Shown piece by piece: positions 38,824 through 46,840 of a stretch of DNA of 64,000 nucleotides. The first letter of the stretch is position 1. The number at the start of each line of letters is the position of its first letter. Source of the DNA: Mycolicibacterium peregrinum (GTDB taxonomy: Bacteria; Actinomycetota; Actinomycetes; Mycobacteriales; Mycobacteriaceae); assembly GCF_002102345.1 (NCBI RefSeq), contig NZ_LQPP01000028.1, positions 168,311 to 232,310 on the forward strand, in the 5' to 3' direction. Made by a program: the position numbers and the translations under genes. The notes beneath the pieces are model-generated. The model was not told the origin of the DNA. It did not search any database and saw nothing but the letters and a program-made list of their open reading frames with translations.

Positions 38824-40281
38824 ATGACAAGTAACTCCAGCGCCACACCCAATAGATCCCGATTTTTATGGTGGTGGGTTGTCGGATTAGTTGCCACAGT
38901 TGTCAGCTCCCTAATCATCGGCGGAGTATTCGCTCTCGTGGTTGGACGTTCCACGAGCGACAGTGTGCCGACATTCGATCGGGGGGACTGGCAGGGGCCC
39001 CCGCAGGTCGTTCTGAACTCCCCGATGCGAATACGCCCGGTGGCGGGTTGGCGCGCGCTGGCCTCCGATATAGGCCTGCCCGAATCCAGCGTTATCGGAA
39101 CAACTGACGACGCCGCTTGGTCTAGGCCACTCGTTGGCTTCGTAGGGAACAGCGGCTACTTCCTCGCCAGAAACCCCGCCTTATCGGGGCAACAACATTG
39201 GTTGATTGGATTAGACACACAAACTGGCAAACCGTTGTTCGCCCCAGTGAAGCTCGACCTTGCTGAGCGCTCTCCCAAGTGCTTCCTCAACGGACCTGAA
39301 TCTGTGCTTTGCCTTGCCGACGATGTCCGCGAAGGCAAGGTGGAGAGTGTCGCGTGGGTAATCGACACGCATACCGGAGCCGTATCCTTCACCGGTCCCA
39401 CCGATCTACACACGACGCCCGGTAGCGGAGTTCGTATCGAACAGGTCGGAATCTTCGCCGTAGCTGAGCTGGCAGGGCGAGGTATCTATGGAATCGGCCA
39501 CCATGCGGAGACCACATGGTCGATACCGGGTGCCAGCAAGGTGTCCCCGACCGAATGGACCTCAGACGCCGCCCCGCCAACCCTGGCTACGGCAATGGAT
39601 CCTGCCTCTGGTCCGGATCGTATGGTCGTCTTCTCCCTGACCGACGGTGAGGTGATCAAGGCCGATCTTGGCGATGATCGAATTTCCCAAACGGCTGTCG
39701 TGTATCCCGGTGGCTTCGCATTCGAAGCCACGACCAGCACCAAAAAATCGACCCCCGATGTGGTGGTGTTCTTCGACGATGCGGGCAATCGCCTTGGCGA
39801 GACCGAGATTTCGGGGTTTCTGGACGTAGTGTCGATGACTCTTCCCATCGTGGAAGGCAAGCCCAATTCGACGGTTTTCGGAGCCAACGGGGCAGGGCTC
39901 ATGCAAGTTCCCGATCGCGAACCCAAACGGAACGCGGTGCTTATTGGCCACCGCCTGTTCACGCCAGAATCCGACTGGGAAGGGCCGGTGCAGGTCAGGC
40001 GATGGCGCCAGTTCGACCTGACAACAGGAAAAGAAACAGAAACGTGCGAGTCGAATATGAGCCACTACCTGGCCAATGATGGCACCGTCGCCGTCTTCGA
40101 AACGAACCGCGACGAAGTCACCGGCGCAACCACATTCGCGATGGACCTCACGACGTGTGAAAAGTTGTGGACCACGCCGGCAAATCCCGATTCATTCCAT
40201 AAGCTGTGGCGAATCGGCTCCACCCTTGTGGAACTCTCCGACGACGGCAGGGAACTCCACTCACTGGTTGCGCCGGAGTAG
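38824..40281 (+). CDS. Membrane-anchored beta-propeller-like protein
   Basis: 485 residues. One membrane helix near the N-terminus (about 15-41, WWWVVGLVATVVSSLIIGG) is followed by a large domain outside the cytosol, with repeated beta-strand units such as WLIGLDTQTGKPLFAPV, AWVIDTHTGAVSF and FAMDLTTCEKLWTT. These resemble PQQ/BamB-like propeller blades (a polar turn with D-x-x-T-G-K). There are no enzyme motifs. It lies 14 bases after the EspD-like gene and completes the cassette; it could be a surface or periplasmic partner of the exported proteins. Low G+C like the preceding genes. Confidence 0.68.
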   Translation: MTSNSSATPNRSRFLWWWVVGLVATVVSSLIIGGVFALVVGRSTSDSVPTFDRGDWQGPPQVVLNSPMRIRPVAGWRALASDIGLPESSVIGTTDDAAWSRPLVGFVGNSGYFLARNPALSGQQHWLIGLDTQTGKPLFAPVKLDLAERSPKCFLNGPESVLCLADDVREGKVESVAWVIDTHTGAVSFTGPTDLHTTPGSGVRIEQVGIFAVAELAGRGIYGIGHHAETTWSIPGASKVSPTEWTSDAAPPTLATAMDPASGPDRMVVFSLTDGEVIKADLGDDRISQTAVVYPGGFAFEATTSTKKSTPDVVVFFDDAGNRLGETEISGFLDVVSMTLPIVEGKPNSTVFGANGAGLMQVPDREPKRNAVLIGHRLFTPESDWEGPVQVRRWRQFDLTTGKETETCESNMSHYLANDGTVAVFETNRDEVTGATTFAMDLTTCEKLWTTPANPDSFHKLWRIGSTLVELSDDGRELHSLVAPE

Positions 40282-40293
40282 CACCGTCGGGCC

Positions 40294-40641
40294 CTACTCG
40301 GCAGCGAGCACGCAGAACTCGTTGCCCTCGGGGTCGGCCAGCACCACCCAGGTCTGCTCGCCCTGCCCGATGTCGACGTGGCGGGCACCCAGGCCGATCA
40401 GCCGGTCCACCTCGGCCTGCTGATCGTCCGGGGTGAAGTCCGGATGCAGACGGTTCTTGACCACCTTGCCCTCCGGCACGGCGGTGAACAACCAGATGGG
40501 ACCGGCACCGGGCGGCGGGGTGAGGATCACGTCACCGTCGGCATCGGTGTGATGGGGCCAGCCGAGCACCTTCGACCACCACGCTCCCAGCACTTCCGGA
40601 TCATGGGCATCGATGCAGATCTCGGAGAACCTCAGTCCCAT
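40294..40641 (-). CDS. VOC/glyoxalase-like domain protein
   Basis: 115 residues, one vicinal-oxygen-chelate module of the Glyoxalase_6 type: FSEICIDAHDPEVLGAWWSKVLGW at the N-terminus, HPDFTPDDQQAEVDRLIGLGAR in the middle and VVLADPEGNEFCVL at the C-terminus. Function unknown; related proteins bind antibiotics or small metabolites. It ends 12 bases from the convergent Esp-like cassette and overlaps the end of the fadD36 gene by 10 bases on the same strand. Confidence 0.82.
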   Translation of the reverse strand: MGLRFSEICIDAHDPEVLGAWWSKVLGWPHHTDADGDVILTPPPGAGPIWLFTAVPEGKVVKNRLHPDFTPDDQQAEVDRLIGLGARHVDIGQGEQTWVVLADPEGNEFCVLAAE

Positions 40642-42038
40642 TGCGCCAGTTCCTTTTTCATCACCTTGCCCATGGCGTTGCGGGGCAGGCTGTCCACCAG
40701 GCGCACCTCGCGGGGCCGTTTGTGTGCTGAAAGTTGTTCGGCGACGAACTCGATGAGCATCTCGGGCGCAGCGGTGCCGACGATGAACGCGACGATGCGC
40801 TGCCCGAGATCCTCGTCGGGCACGCCGACCACAGCTGCTTCGTCGACGCCGTCATGGCCCAGCAGCACGGCCTCGATCTCGCCTGCGCCGATGCGGTAGC
40901 CGCCGGACTTGATGAGGTCCACCGATTCGCGCCCGACGATGCGGTGCATGCCGTCGGCGTCGATCACCGCGACATCGCCGGTGCGGTACCAGCCGTCGGG
41001 GTCGAAGGCCTCGGCGGTGGCCTCGGGCCGGTTGAGGTAGCCCTCGAACACCATGGGGCCCTTGATCTGTAGCCGCCCGATGGTTTCACCATCGTGGGGC
41101 ACCGGTGCACCGTCGTCGTCGACCAGCCGGGTCTGCACACCGGCCAGGGGCAACCCGACCCAGCCGGGCCGGCGTTCACCGTCGACCCGGGTGCTCAGCG
41201 TGATCAGCGATTCGGTGCTGCCGTAGCGTTCCACCGGAGCGTGCCCGGTCAGCCGCACCAACTCGTCGAACACCGGCACCGGCAGCGGCGCACTACCGGA
41301 GACCAGCAGCCGCGCCGTGGACAGCGCCAGCGCCGAGTCGAGGTCCTTCACCACCCGCGACCACACCGTCGGCACCCCGAAGTACAGCGTGCCCTGCGCC
41401 TCCGCATACGCGGCCGGTGTCGGTTTCCCGGTGTGTACGAAGCGATTTCCGATCCGCAGCGAGCCGAGCAGGCCCAGCACCAGGCCGTGCACGTGGAACA
41501 ACGGCAGCCCGTGCACCAGGGTATCGGCGGCGGTCCACTGCCACGCCTCGGCCAGCGCGTCGATGTCGTTGGCGATGGCCTGACGACTGATCGGCACCCC
41601 CTTGGGCGCTCCGGTGGTTCCCGAGGTGTACATGATGATCGCGGTCGAATCAGCTGCCGGTTCGGGATAGCGGTGCCAGGAGCGGGCGTGCAGCCGCACC
41701 GGGATGTGCGGCAGTCCCTCGGTCTCGTCGGGCCGCTCCCCCAGCCAGGCCTGGGCGCCCGAGTCGGCGAGGATGTGCCGCCGCTCGGCCGTGCCGACGT
41801 CGGCGGGTACCGGGACCACCGGCACGCCGGCGATGAGGCACCCGATGATGGCGAGGACCGTCGTCGGGGTCGGGGTTGCCAGGACGGCGACACGGCGGGC
41901 GACAGCGACGCGCTCGGCCACCGACGTGGCGGCGCCGACGAGGTCGCTGCGGCTAAGCACGGTCCCGTCGATGGAAACGGCATCGTCAAGTTCGGCCCCC
42001 GCGGCGACAGCTGCGGGGTTCAAGGAGGCCAGCAACAC
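40632..42038 (-). CDS. fadD36: Acyl-CoA synthetase FadD36
   Basis: 468 residues, short-type acyl/aryl-CoA ligase. IIMYTSGTTGAPKGVPISRQ (P-loop), RYGSTESLITLS, WYRTGDVAVID, and near the C-terminus PREVRLVDSLPRNAMGKVMK with the catalytic Lys. The GTG at 42038 reproduces the M. tuberculosis Rv1193 N-terminus (LLASLNPAAVA). The open frame continues upstream antisense to the next gene and was dropped. The natural acyl substrate is uncertain. Confidence 0.92.
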   Translation of the reverse strand: MLLASLNPAAVAAGAELDDAVSIDGTVLSRSDLVGAATSVAERVAVARRVAVLATPTPTTVLAIIGCLIAGVPVVPVPADVGTAERRHILADSGAQAWLGERPDETEGLPHIPVRLHARSWHRYPEPAADSTAIIMYTSGTTGAPKGVPISRQAIANDIDALAEAWQWTAADTLVHGLPLFHVHGLVLGLLGSLRIGNRFVHTGKPTPAAYAEAQGTLYFGVPTVWSRVVKDLDSALALSTARLLVSGSAPLPVPVFDELVRLTGHAPVERYGSTESLITLSTRVDGERRPGWVGLPLAGVQTRLVDDDGAPVPHDGETIGRLQIKGPMVFEGYLNRPEATAEAFDPDGWYRTGDVAVIDADGMHRIVGRESVDLIKSGGYRIGAGEIEAVLLGHDGVDEAAVVGVPDEDLGQRIVAFIVGTAAPEMLIEFVAEQLSAHKRPREVRLVDSLPRNAMGKVMKKELAQWD

Positions 42039-42063
42039 CCCTGTGAGGCTACCGTCGGGTGGT

Positions 42064-43092
42064 ATGGGCACAGCAGCTGGACGCGACCGCGACGACTCCG
42101 GCCGGCCACGCAGCACCCGCCCGCGTGACGCACTCGGCCGGCCGTTGCCGTACGGCAGTGAAGGCGTCGCACGCATCCCCGATGACCTGGAGCTGACGCC
42201 GGCCGAAACTCTCGCCTACGCCCAGGATCTGCTCGACCGTGGTCAGGCGTTCAGCGCCCACGAAGTACTCGAGGCGGCGTGGAAGAACGGGCCGGACCAC
42301 GAACGGGCGCTCTGGCAGGGTCTGGCGCAGCTGGCTGTGGGCATCACGCATGTGCAGCGCGGCAACCGGACCGGCGCTGCCGCCTTGTTGCGACGCGCCA
42401 CCGCACGGTTGGCGCTCGTCGAAACGCCGGCGCCCTACGACATCGACGTGGCACACCTCGTCGACTTCGCCGCCACCCTCGCCGACGACACCGAGAGCAC
42501 CGGCGACGTCGCGCCGGAGCGGCTACGCACCCGGCTGACGGCCGCCATCCGCCGGACCGCGACGCGCGAGGTGTACCGGAACAACTGGCTGACGCTGCGC
42601 GAAGACGACATCGTCCGGCCTGACGGCAGTACCGGCGTCTACGCCGTCGTGGACAAGCAGACCTACGCCCTGGTGATTCCGTACGACCCCGATGGCGATC
42701 GGTTTCACCTCGTCGAGCAGTTCCGCTATCCGTTGGGGTTGCGGCGCTGGGAGTTCCCTCAGGGCACAGCGCCAGAGAATCAACATCTGGAGGCCACTGC
42801 GCTCGCCCACCGCGAGCTTCGTGAAGAGACCGGCCTGCGCGCCGAGACCATGGAAAGACTCGGCCAACTCGATGTGGCGGCAGGGATGAGCAGTCAGCGC
42901 GGCTGGGTGTTCCTGGCGACCGGCCTGACCGAGGGCGAACACGAACGCGAGCACGAGGAGCAGGACATGCACAGCGCGTGGTTCTCCCGAGCAGAGCTGA
43001 ACGCCATGATCCGGGATGGTGAGATCACCGATGCCCAGAGCCTGGCGGCTTTGACTTTTCTGATGTTGCGCGAGAGGGAAATTCAGCGTTGA
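42064..43092 (+). CDS. DUF309-NUDIX fusion protein
   Basis: 342 residues with two domains that usually occur alone. Residues about 58-120 are a DUF309 helical domain (AHEVLEAAWKNGPDHERALWQ, VQRGNRTGAAALLRR). Residues about 165-342 are a NUDIX hydrolase close to ADP-sugar pyrophosphatases (WEFPQGTAPE, AHRELREETGL). The catalytic REL-EE core is intact (250-255), but the spacing in front of it departs from the consensus GX5EX7. No stop or frameshift separates the domains. It is divergent from fadD36, with 25 bases between the starts. Confidence 0.8.
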   Translation: MGTAAGRDRDDSGRPRSTRPRDALGRPLPYGSEGVARIPDDLELTPAETLAYAQDLLDRGQAFSAHEVLEAAWKNGPDHERALWQGLAQLAVGITHVQRGNRTGAAALLRRATARLALVETPAPYDIDVAHLVDFAATLADDTESTGDVAPERLRTRLTAAIRRTATREVYRNNWLTLREDDIVRPDGSTGVYAVVDKQTYALVIPYDPDGDRFHLVEQFRYPLGLRRWEFPQGTAPENQHLEATALAHRELREETGLRAETMERLGQLDVAAGMSSQRGWVFLATGLTEGEHEREHEEQDMHSAWFSRAELNAMIRDGEITDAQSLAALTFLMLREREIQR

Positions 43093-43119
43093 TATCAACT
43101 TAGGTTGAGGTTCTACCGT
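43088..43119 (+). promoter_or_regulatory. MerR/SoxR-like promoter of the 2OG oxygenase
   Basis: -35 TTGATA (43089-43094), 19-base spacer, -10 TACCGT (43114-43119), which ends 7 bases before the GTG. The spacer carries TCAAC-TTAG-GTTGA (43095-43108), and a palindrome GTTGATATCAAC (43088-43099) covers the -35. The reverse strand reads CCTCAA-N6-TTGATA, close to the SoxR box. Confidence 0.55.
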
Positions 43120-43126
43120 CGAGCGC

Positions 43127-44158
43127 GTGAGCCAACCAGAGGTGATAGTCGACCAAGTTGTCCTGCGCGACGGCTTCGTCCCGTTGATCGACATCAGCAG
43201 CGCCCGAAAGGGCGACCGGCGGCAACGCCAAGCAGTCGCCGACGCCATCGGGCGATGCTGTGAAAGCAGCGGTTTTCTGCTGCTCGTCGGCCATGGGGTG
43301 CCCGATGAAGTGATCGAGGATGTCAACCGGGCATTGCGCGAATTCTTCGCGCTGCCACGGGCCCTCAAGGAACAGGTCGGGGCCGATCCCGCCGATCCGC
43401 TGGCCCGCGGGTTCAGCAGCGCGGGCAACCTCGCGGCCACCAACGACGGGGCCGACCCGGCGGCCGAGCACGAATCACCGGACCAGGTAGAGAAATTCGT
43501 GTACTTCCCGCTGGGCAATCCGGAGGGGTTCGACGGCCCCGGATGGACCGATGAACGTGTGCCGGTCGCCGAACGATGGCCAGAGGTACCGGGATTCCGC
43601 GCCGCCTACCAACGTTATTACGACGAGATGGCATCGCTTGCCACCGAGTTGTCACGGCTGTTCGCCTTGGCGCTGGGCCTGCGCGAAGACTGGTTCGACA
43701 CGCTGATCGACCGGCACAACTCCAATCTGATGGCCAACCACTACCCGGCCGACAACCAACCGGCCGGCCACATACGGTTGAGCCAGCACAGCGACTGGGG
43801 CAACCTCACGATCCTGTTGCAGGACGAATCCCAGAGCGGGCTGCAGGTTCGGGGCGATCGCGGCGACTGGCTCGATGTGCCCGTGGTACCGGGCTCGTTC
43901 GTCATCAACATCGGCGACCTGTTGGCTCGGTGGACCAACGACCGGTGGGTCAGTACGGTGCATCGGGTAGTGGGCACCGGAGCACCCACCGCCGAGCGGT
44001 TCAGCCTTCCGTTCTTCCACCAGCCCAACTTCGACGCCGTGATCGAGTGCATCCCCACGTGTGCAACTGTGGACAACCCGGCGCGATATGAGCCGGTGGT
44101 GTCGGGACCGTATCTGCTCGACAAGTTCAAGGTCGCCTACGACCTGAGTCCCAGCTGA
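43127..44158 (+). CDS. 2-oxoglutarate/Fe(II)-dependent oxygenase (isopenicillin N synthase-like)
   Basis: 343 residues. An N-terminal DIOX_N domain (VPLIDISSA, FLLLVGHGV) is followed by the 2OG-FeII core with iron ligands His221, Asp223 (LSQHSDWGNL) and His279 (STVHRVVG), and the 2-oxoglutarate pair Arg291-x-Ser293. It should hydroxylate or oxidise a small substrate. The promoter looks leaderless and of MerR type, so it may be induced by redox stress or a small molecule. It converges with putB, 9 bases apart. Confidence 0.87.
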   Translation: MSQPEVIVDQVVLRDGFVPLIDISSARKGDRRQRQAVADAIGRCCESSGFLLLVGHGVPDEVIEDVNRALREFFALPRALKEQVGADPADPLARGFSSAGNLAATNDGADPAAEHESPDQVEKFVYFPLGNPEGFDGPGWTDERVPVAERWPEVPGFRAAYQRYYDEMASLATELSRLFALALGLREDWFDTLIDRHNSNLMANHYPADNQPAGHIRLSQHSDWGNLTILLQDESQSGLQVRGDRGDWLDVPVVPGSFVINIGDLLARWTNDRWVSTVHRVVGTGAPTAERFSLPFFHQPNFDAVIECIPTCATVDNPARYEPVVSGPYLLDKFKVAYDLSPS

Positions 44159-44167
44159 GGTCCTGGC

Positions 44168-45127
44168 TCAGTGGCGCTCGGCCAGGGCCCGCAGGAAAAA
44201 CGTCAGGTTGGTCGGGCGCTCCGCCAGTCGCCGCACGAAGTAGCCGTACCACTCGTTGCCGAATGGCACGTACACCCGGACGTGGTTGCCCGCCTCGGCA
44301 AGCCGGCGTTGTTCGGCGTCACGGATGTTGTAGAGCATCTGGTACTCGAAACCGTCCACGCCCCGGCTGAATTCATCGACAAGGCCGGGTACCGCGTCGA
44401 TGATCTCCGGGTCGTGTGAGGCCACCATCGGGTAGCCCGATCCGGCCATCAGCACCCGCAGGCAACGCAGGTAGGAGTCGGTGACCTCCTGAGCGTCGCG
44501 ATAGGCCACCGTGGCGGGCTCGTCGTAGGCGCCCTTGCACAGCCGGATTCGGGCTCCGGATGCGGCGAACTCACGGCAGTCCGCCTCGGTCCGGTGCAGA
44601 TAGGCCTGCAGAACGGTGCCCAGCCAGTCGAATTCGGTGCGCAGATCACGCACGATCGACAGGGTCGAGTCGGTCGTGGTGTGGTCCTCGGCATCCACGG
44701 TGACCCAGGCTCCCACCTCGCGGGCCTTGGTACAGATGATGTGCGCGTTCTCGTAGGCGATCTTCTCACCGTCGCGTGGCAGTGCCTGACCGAGCGCCGA
44801 GAGCTTGAGTGAGACCTCCAGCGGTCGAACGGCGGCGTCGATGTCGCCGCGTCGCGCCAGCCCTTCGAGCAGGGTCAGGTAGGCCTGCACGGTACGTTCG
44901 GCATCGTCGTTGCTCGTCGTGTCCTCGCCGAGGTAATCGACGGTGACGAAGCGGCCCGAATCCCGCAGTGCACCAACGGTGTCGAGCGCCTCGGGCACGG
45001 TCTCCCCGGCCACAAAGCGATCCACCACCTTGCGGGTGATCGGGAGGCGTTCGGCCGTGTGGCGCAGTCGCGGCGAGTGCGACGCGGCCAGGATCGCCGG
45101 GCGGGCGACGCGCTGGAAGACGCCCAT
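44168..45127 (-). CDS. putB: Proline dehydrogenase PutB (PruB)
   Basis: 319 residues, monofunctional FAD-dependent proline dehydrogenase, TIM barrel. Motifs VTVDAEDHTTTD, RLCKGAYDEPATVAY and the C-terminal EYQMLYNIRD and VRVYVPFGNEWYGYFVRRLAER with the substrate-binding Arg pair. It oxidises proline to pyrroline-5-carboxylate with electrons going to the quinone pool. It follows pruA by 1 base and forms the proline catabolic operon with it. Confidence 0.94.
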   Translation of the reverse strand: MGVFQRVARPAILAASHSPRLRHTAERLPITRKVVDRFVAGETVPEALDTVGALRDSGRFVTVDYLGEDTTSNDDAERTVQAYLTLLEGLARRGDIDAAVRPLEVSLKLSALGQALPRDGEKIAYENAHIICTKAREVGAWVTVDAEDHTTTDSTLSIVRDLRTEFDWLGTVLQAYLHRTEADCREFAASGARIRLCKGAYDEPATVAYRDAQEVTDSYLRCLRVLMAGSGYPMVASHDPEIIDAVPGLVDEFSRGVDGFEYQMLYNIRDAEQRRLAEAGNHVRVYVPFGNEWYGYFVRRLAERPTNLTFFLRALAERH

Positions 45128-45128
45128 G

Positions 45129-46757
45129 TCAGACCTCCATGTGGGGGTAGGTGTGGTTGGTGGGCGGCACGAACGTCTCTTTGATGGAGCGGGCCGACGT
45201 CCAGCGCAACAGGTTCAGCGCTGAGCCGGCCTTGTCGTTGGTGCCCGAGGCCCGCGATCCGCCGAAGGGCTGCTGGCCGACGACCGCCCCGGTCGGCTTG
45301 TCGTTGACGTAGAAGTTGCCCGCGGCGTTCCGCAGCCGTTCGGCGGCGGTCACCACCGCGGCGCGATCGTCGGCGACCACCGCGCCGGTCAGCGCGTAGC
45401 GGGCACCGGTGTCGACGACGTCGAGGATGCGTTCGTACTCCGCGTCGGGATAGACGTGGACCGCCAGGATCGGGCCGAAGTACTCGGTGGAGAAGGCCTC
45501 GTCGGTGGGATCGTCGGACAGCAGGACCGTGGGCCGCACGAAATAGCCTTCACTGTCGTCGTATTCACCGCCGGCGGCGATGGTGACGCCCGCCGCGCCC
45601 TTGGCCCGCTCGATCGCCGCGACGTTCTTGGCGTAGGCGCGTTCGTCGATCACGGCACCGCCGTAGTTGGTCAGGTCGGTGACGTCGCCGTATTTGAGGT
45701 CCGATGTGGCCGAGAGGAAGTCGTCGCCCATCCGGTGCCACACCGAACGCGGGATGAAGGCCCGGGAGGCTGCTGAGCACTTCTGTCCCTGGTAGTCGAA
45801 GGCGCCGCGGATCAGGGCGGTGCGCAGGACATCCGGGCGGGCCGAGGAGTGCGCGACGACGAAGTCCTTGCCGCCGGTCTCGCCGACCAGTCGTGGATAG
45901 GTGTGGTAGTTGCCGATGTTCGCGCCGACCTCGCGCCACAGGTGCTGGAACGTGGCGGTCGATCCGGTGAAGTGGATGCCGGCCAGTCGCGGATCCGCCA
46001 GGGCCACATCGGAAACCGCGATCCCGTCGCCGGTCACCAGGTTGATCACTCCGGGCGGCAGTCCGGCGGCCTCGAGCAGTTGCATCGTCAGGTAGGCCGC
46101 GAAGGTCTGGGTGGGCGAGGGTTTCCACACCACGGTGTTGCCCATCAGGGCGGGTGCGGTGGGCAGGTTGCCTGCGATCGCGGTGAAGTTGAAGGGGGTG
46201 ATGGCGTAGACGAAGCCCTCGAGTGGCCGGTGGTCGGTGCGGTTCCAGACGCCGGGGCTGCTGATGGGCTGTTGTGCCAGGATCTGACGGGCGAACTCGA
46301 CGTTGAACCGCCAGAAGTCGATCAGCTCGCAGGGGGCGTCGATCTCGGCCTGGTAGGCGGTCTTGGACTGGCCGAGCATGGTGGCGGCGGCGATCTTCTC
46401 GCGCCAAGGTCCGGACAGCAGATCGGCCGCGCGCAGGAACACCGCGGCGCGCTCGTCGAACGGCATCCGGGCCCAATCGGCCTTGGCGGCCAGCGCGGCC
46501 TCGATGGCTGCACTGGCATCGGCGTGTTCGGCGTTGGTCAGGGTGCCCAGCTTCGCGCTGTGACGATGCGGTTGCACGACATCGATGCGTGCACCGCCGC
46601 CCATGGTGTGTTTGCCGCCGATGACGTGCGGCAGGTCGATCGGGGCGCCGGTGAGTTCGCCGAGCGCAGTGGCGAGCCGGGCGCGTTCGCCCGAGCCCGG
46701 TGCGTAGTCGTGAACCGGCTCGTTGGCCGGCGAGGGCACGTCGGTGATGGCATCCAT
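45129..46757 (-). CDS. pruA: 1-pyrroline-5-carboxylate dehydrogenase PruA
   Basis: 542 residues, aldehyde dehydrogenase superfamily. It converts P5C/glutamate semialdehyde to glutamate with NAD+. Motifs: ITPFNFTAIAGNLPTAPAL, VWKPSPTQ, FTGSTATFQHL, LVGETGGKDFV with the catalytic Glu region, and QGQKCSAASRAF with the catalytic Cys. First gene of the pruA-putB operon, divergent from its activator pruC with 83 bases between. Confidence 0.95.
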   Translation of the reverse strand: MDAITDVPSPANEPVHDYAPGSGERARLATALGELTGAPIDLPHVIGGKHTMGGGARIDVVQPHRHSAKLGTLTNAEHADASAAIEAALAAKADWARMPFDERAAVFLRAADLLSGPWREKIAAATMLGQSKTAYQAEIDAPCELIDFWRFNVEFARQILAQQPISSPGVWNRTDHRPLEGFVYAITPFNFTAIAGNLPTAPALMGNTVVWKPSPTQTFAAYLTMQLLEAAGLPPGVINLVTGDGIAVSDVALADPRLAGIHFTGSTATFQHLWREVGANIGNYHTYPRLVGETGGKDFVVAHSSARPDVLRTALIRGAFDYQGQKCSAASRAFIPRSVWHRMGDDFLSATSDLKYGDVTDLTNYGGAVIDERAYAKNVAAIERAKGAAGVTIAAGGEYDDSEGYFVRPTVLLSDDPTDEAFSTEYFGPILAVHVYPDAEYERILDVVDTGARYALTGAVVADDRAAVVTAAERLRNAAGNFYVNDKPTGAVVGQQPFGGSRASGTNDKAGSALNLLRWTSARSIKETFVPPTNHTYPHMEV

Positions 46758-46791
46758 GAGTCAAGAATCCCTGACGTGACCCACGCAACAC

Positions 46792-46839
46792 TTGTCCGTT
46801 CCGCCAAGGCTTACAGCCATGATCAGTAAAATCGGACAA
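46792..46839. promoter_or_regulatory. Inverted repeat in the pruA-pruC intergenic region
   Basis: TTGTCCG (46792-46798) and CGGACAA (46833-46839) are perfect inverted copies whose centres are 41 bases apart, about four helical turns. A TAAAAT -10 (46827-46832) stands 8 bases before the pruC ATG, and the right arm fills that gap. Candidate PruC sites. Confidence 0.5.
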
Positions 46840-46840
46840 C

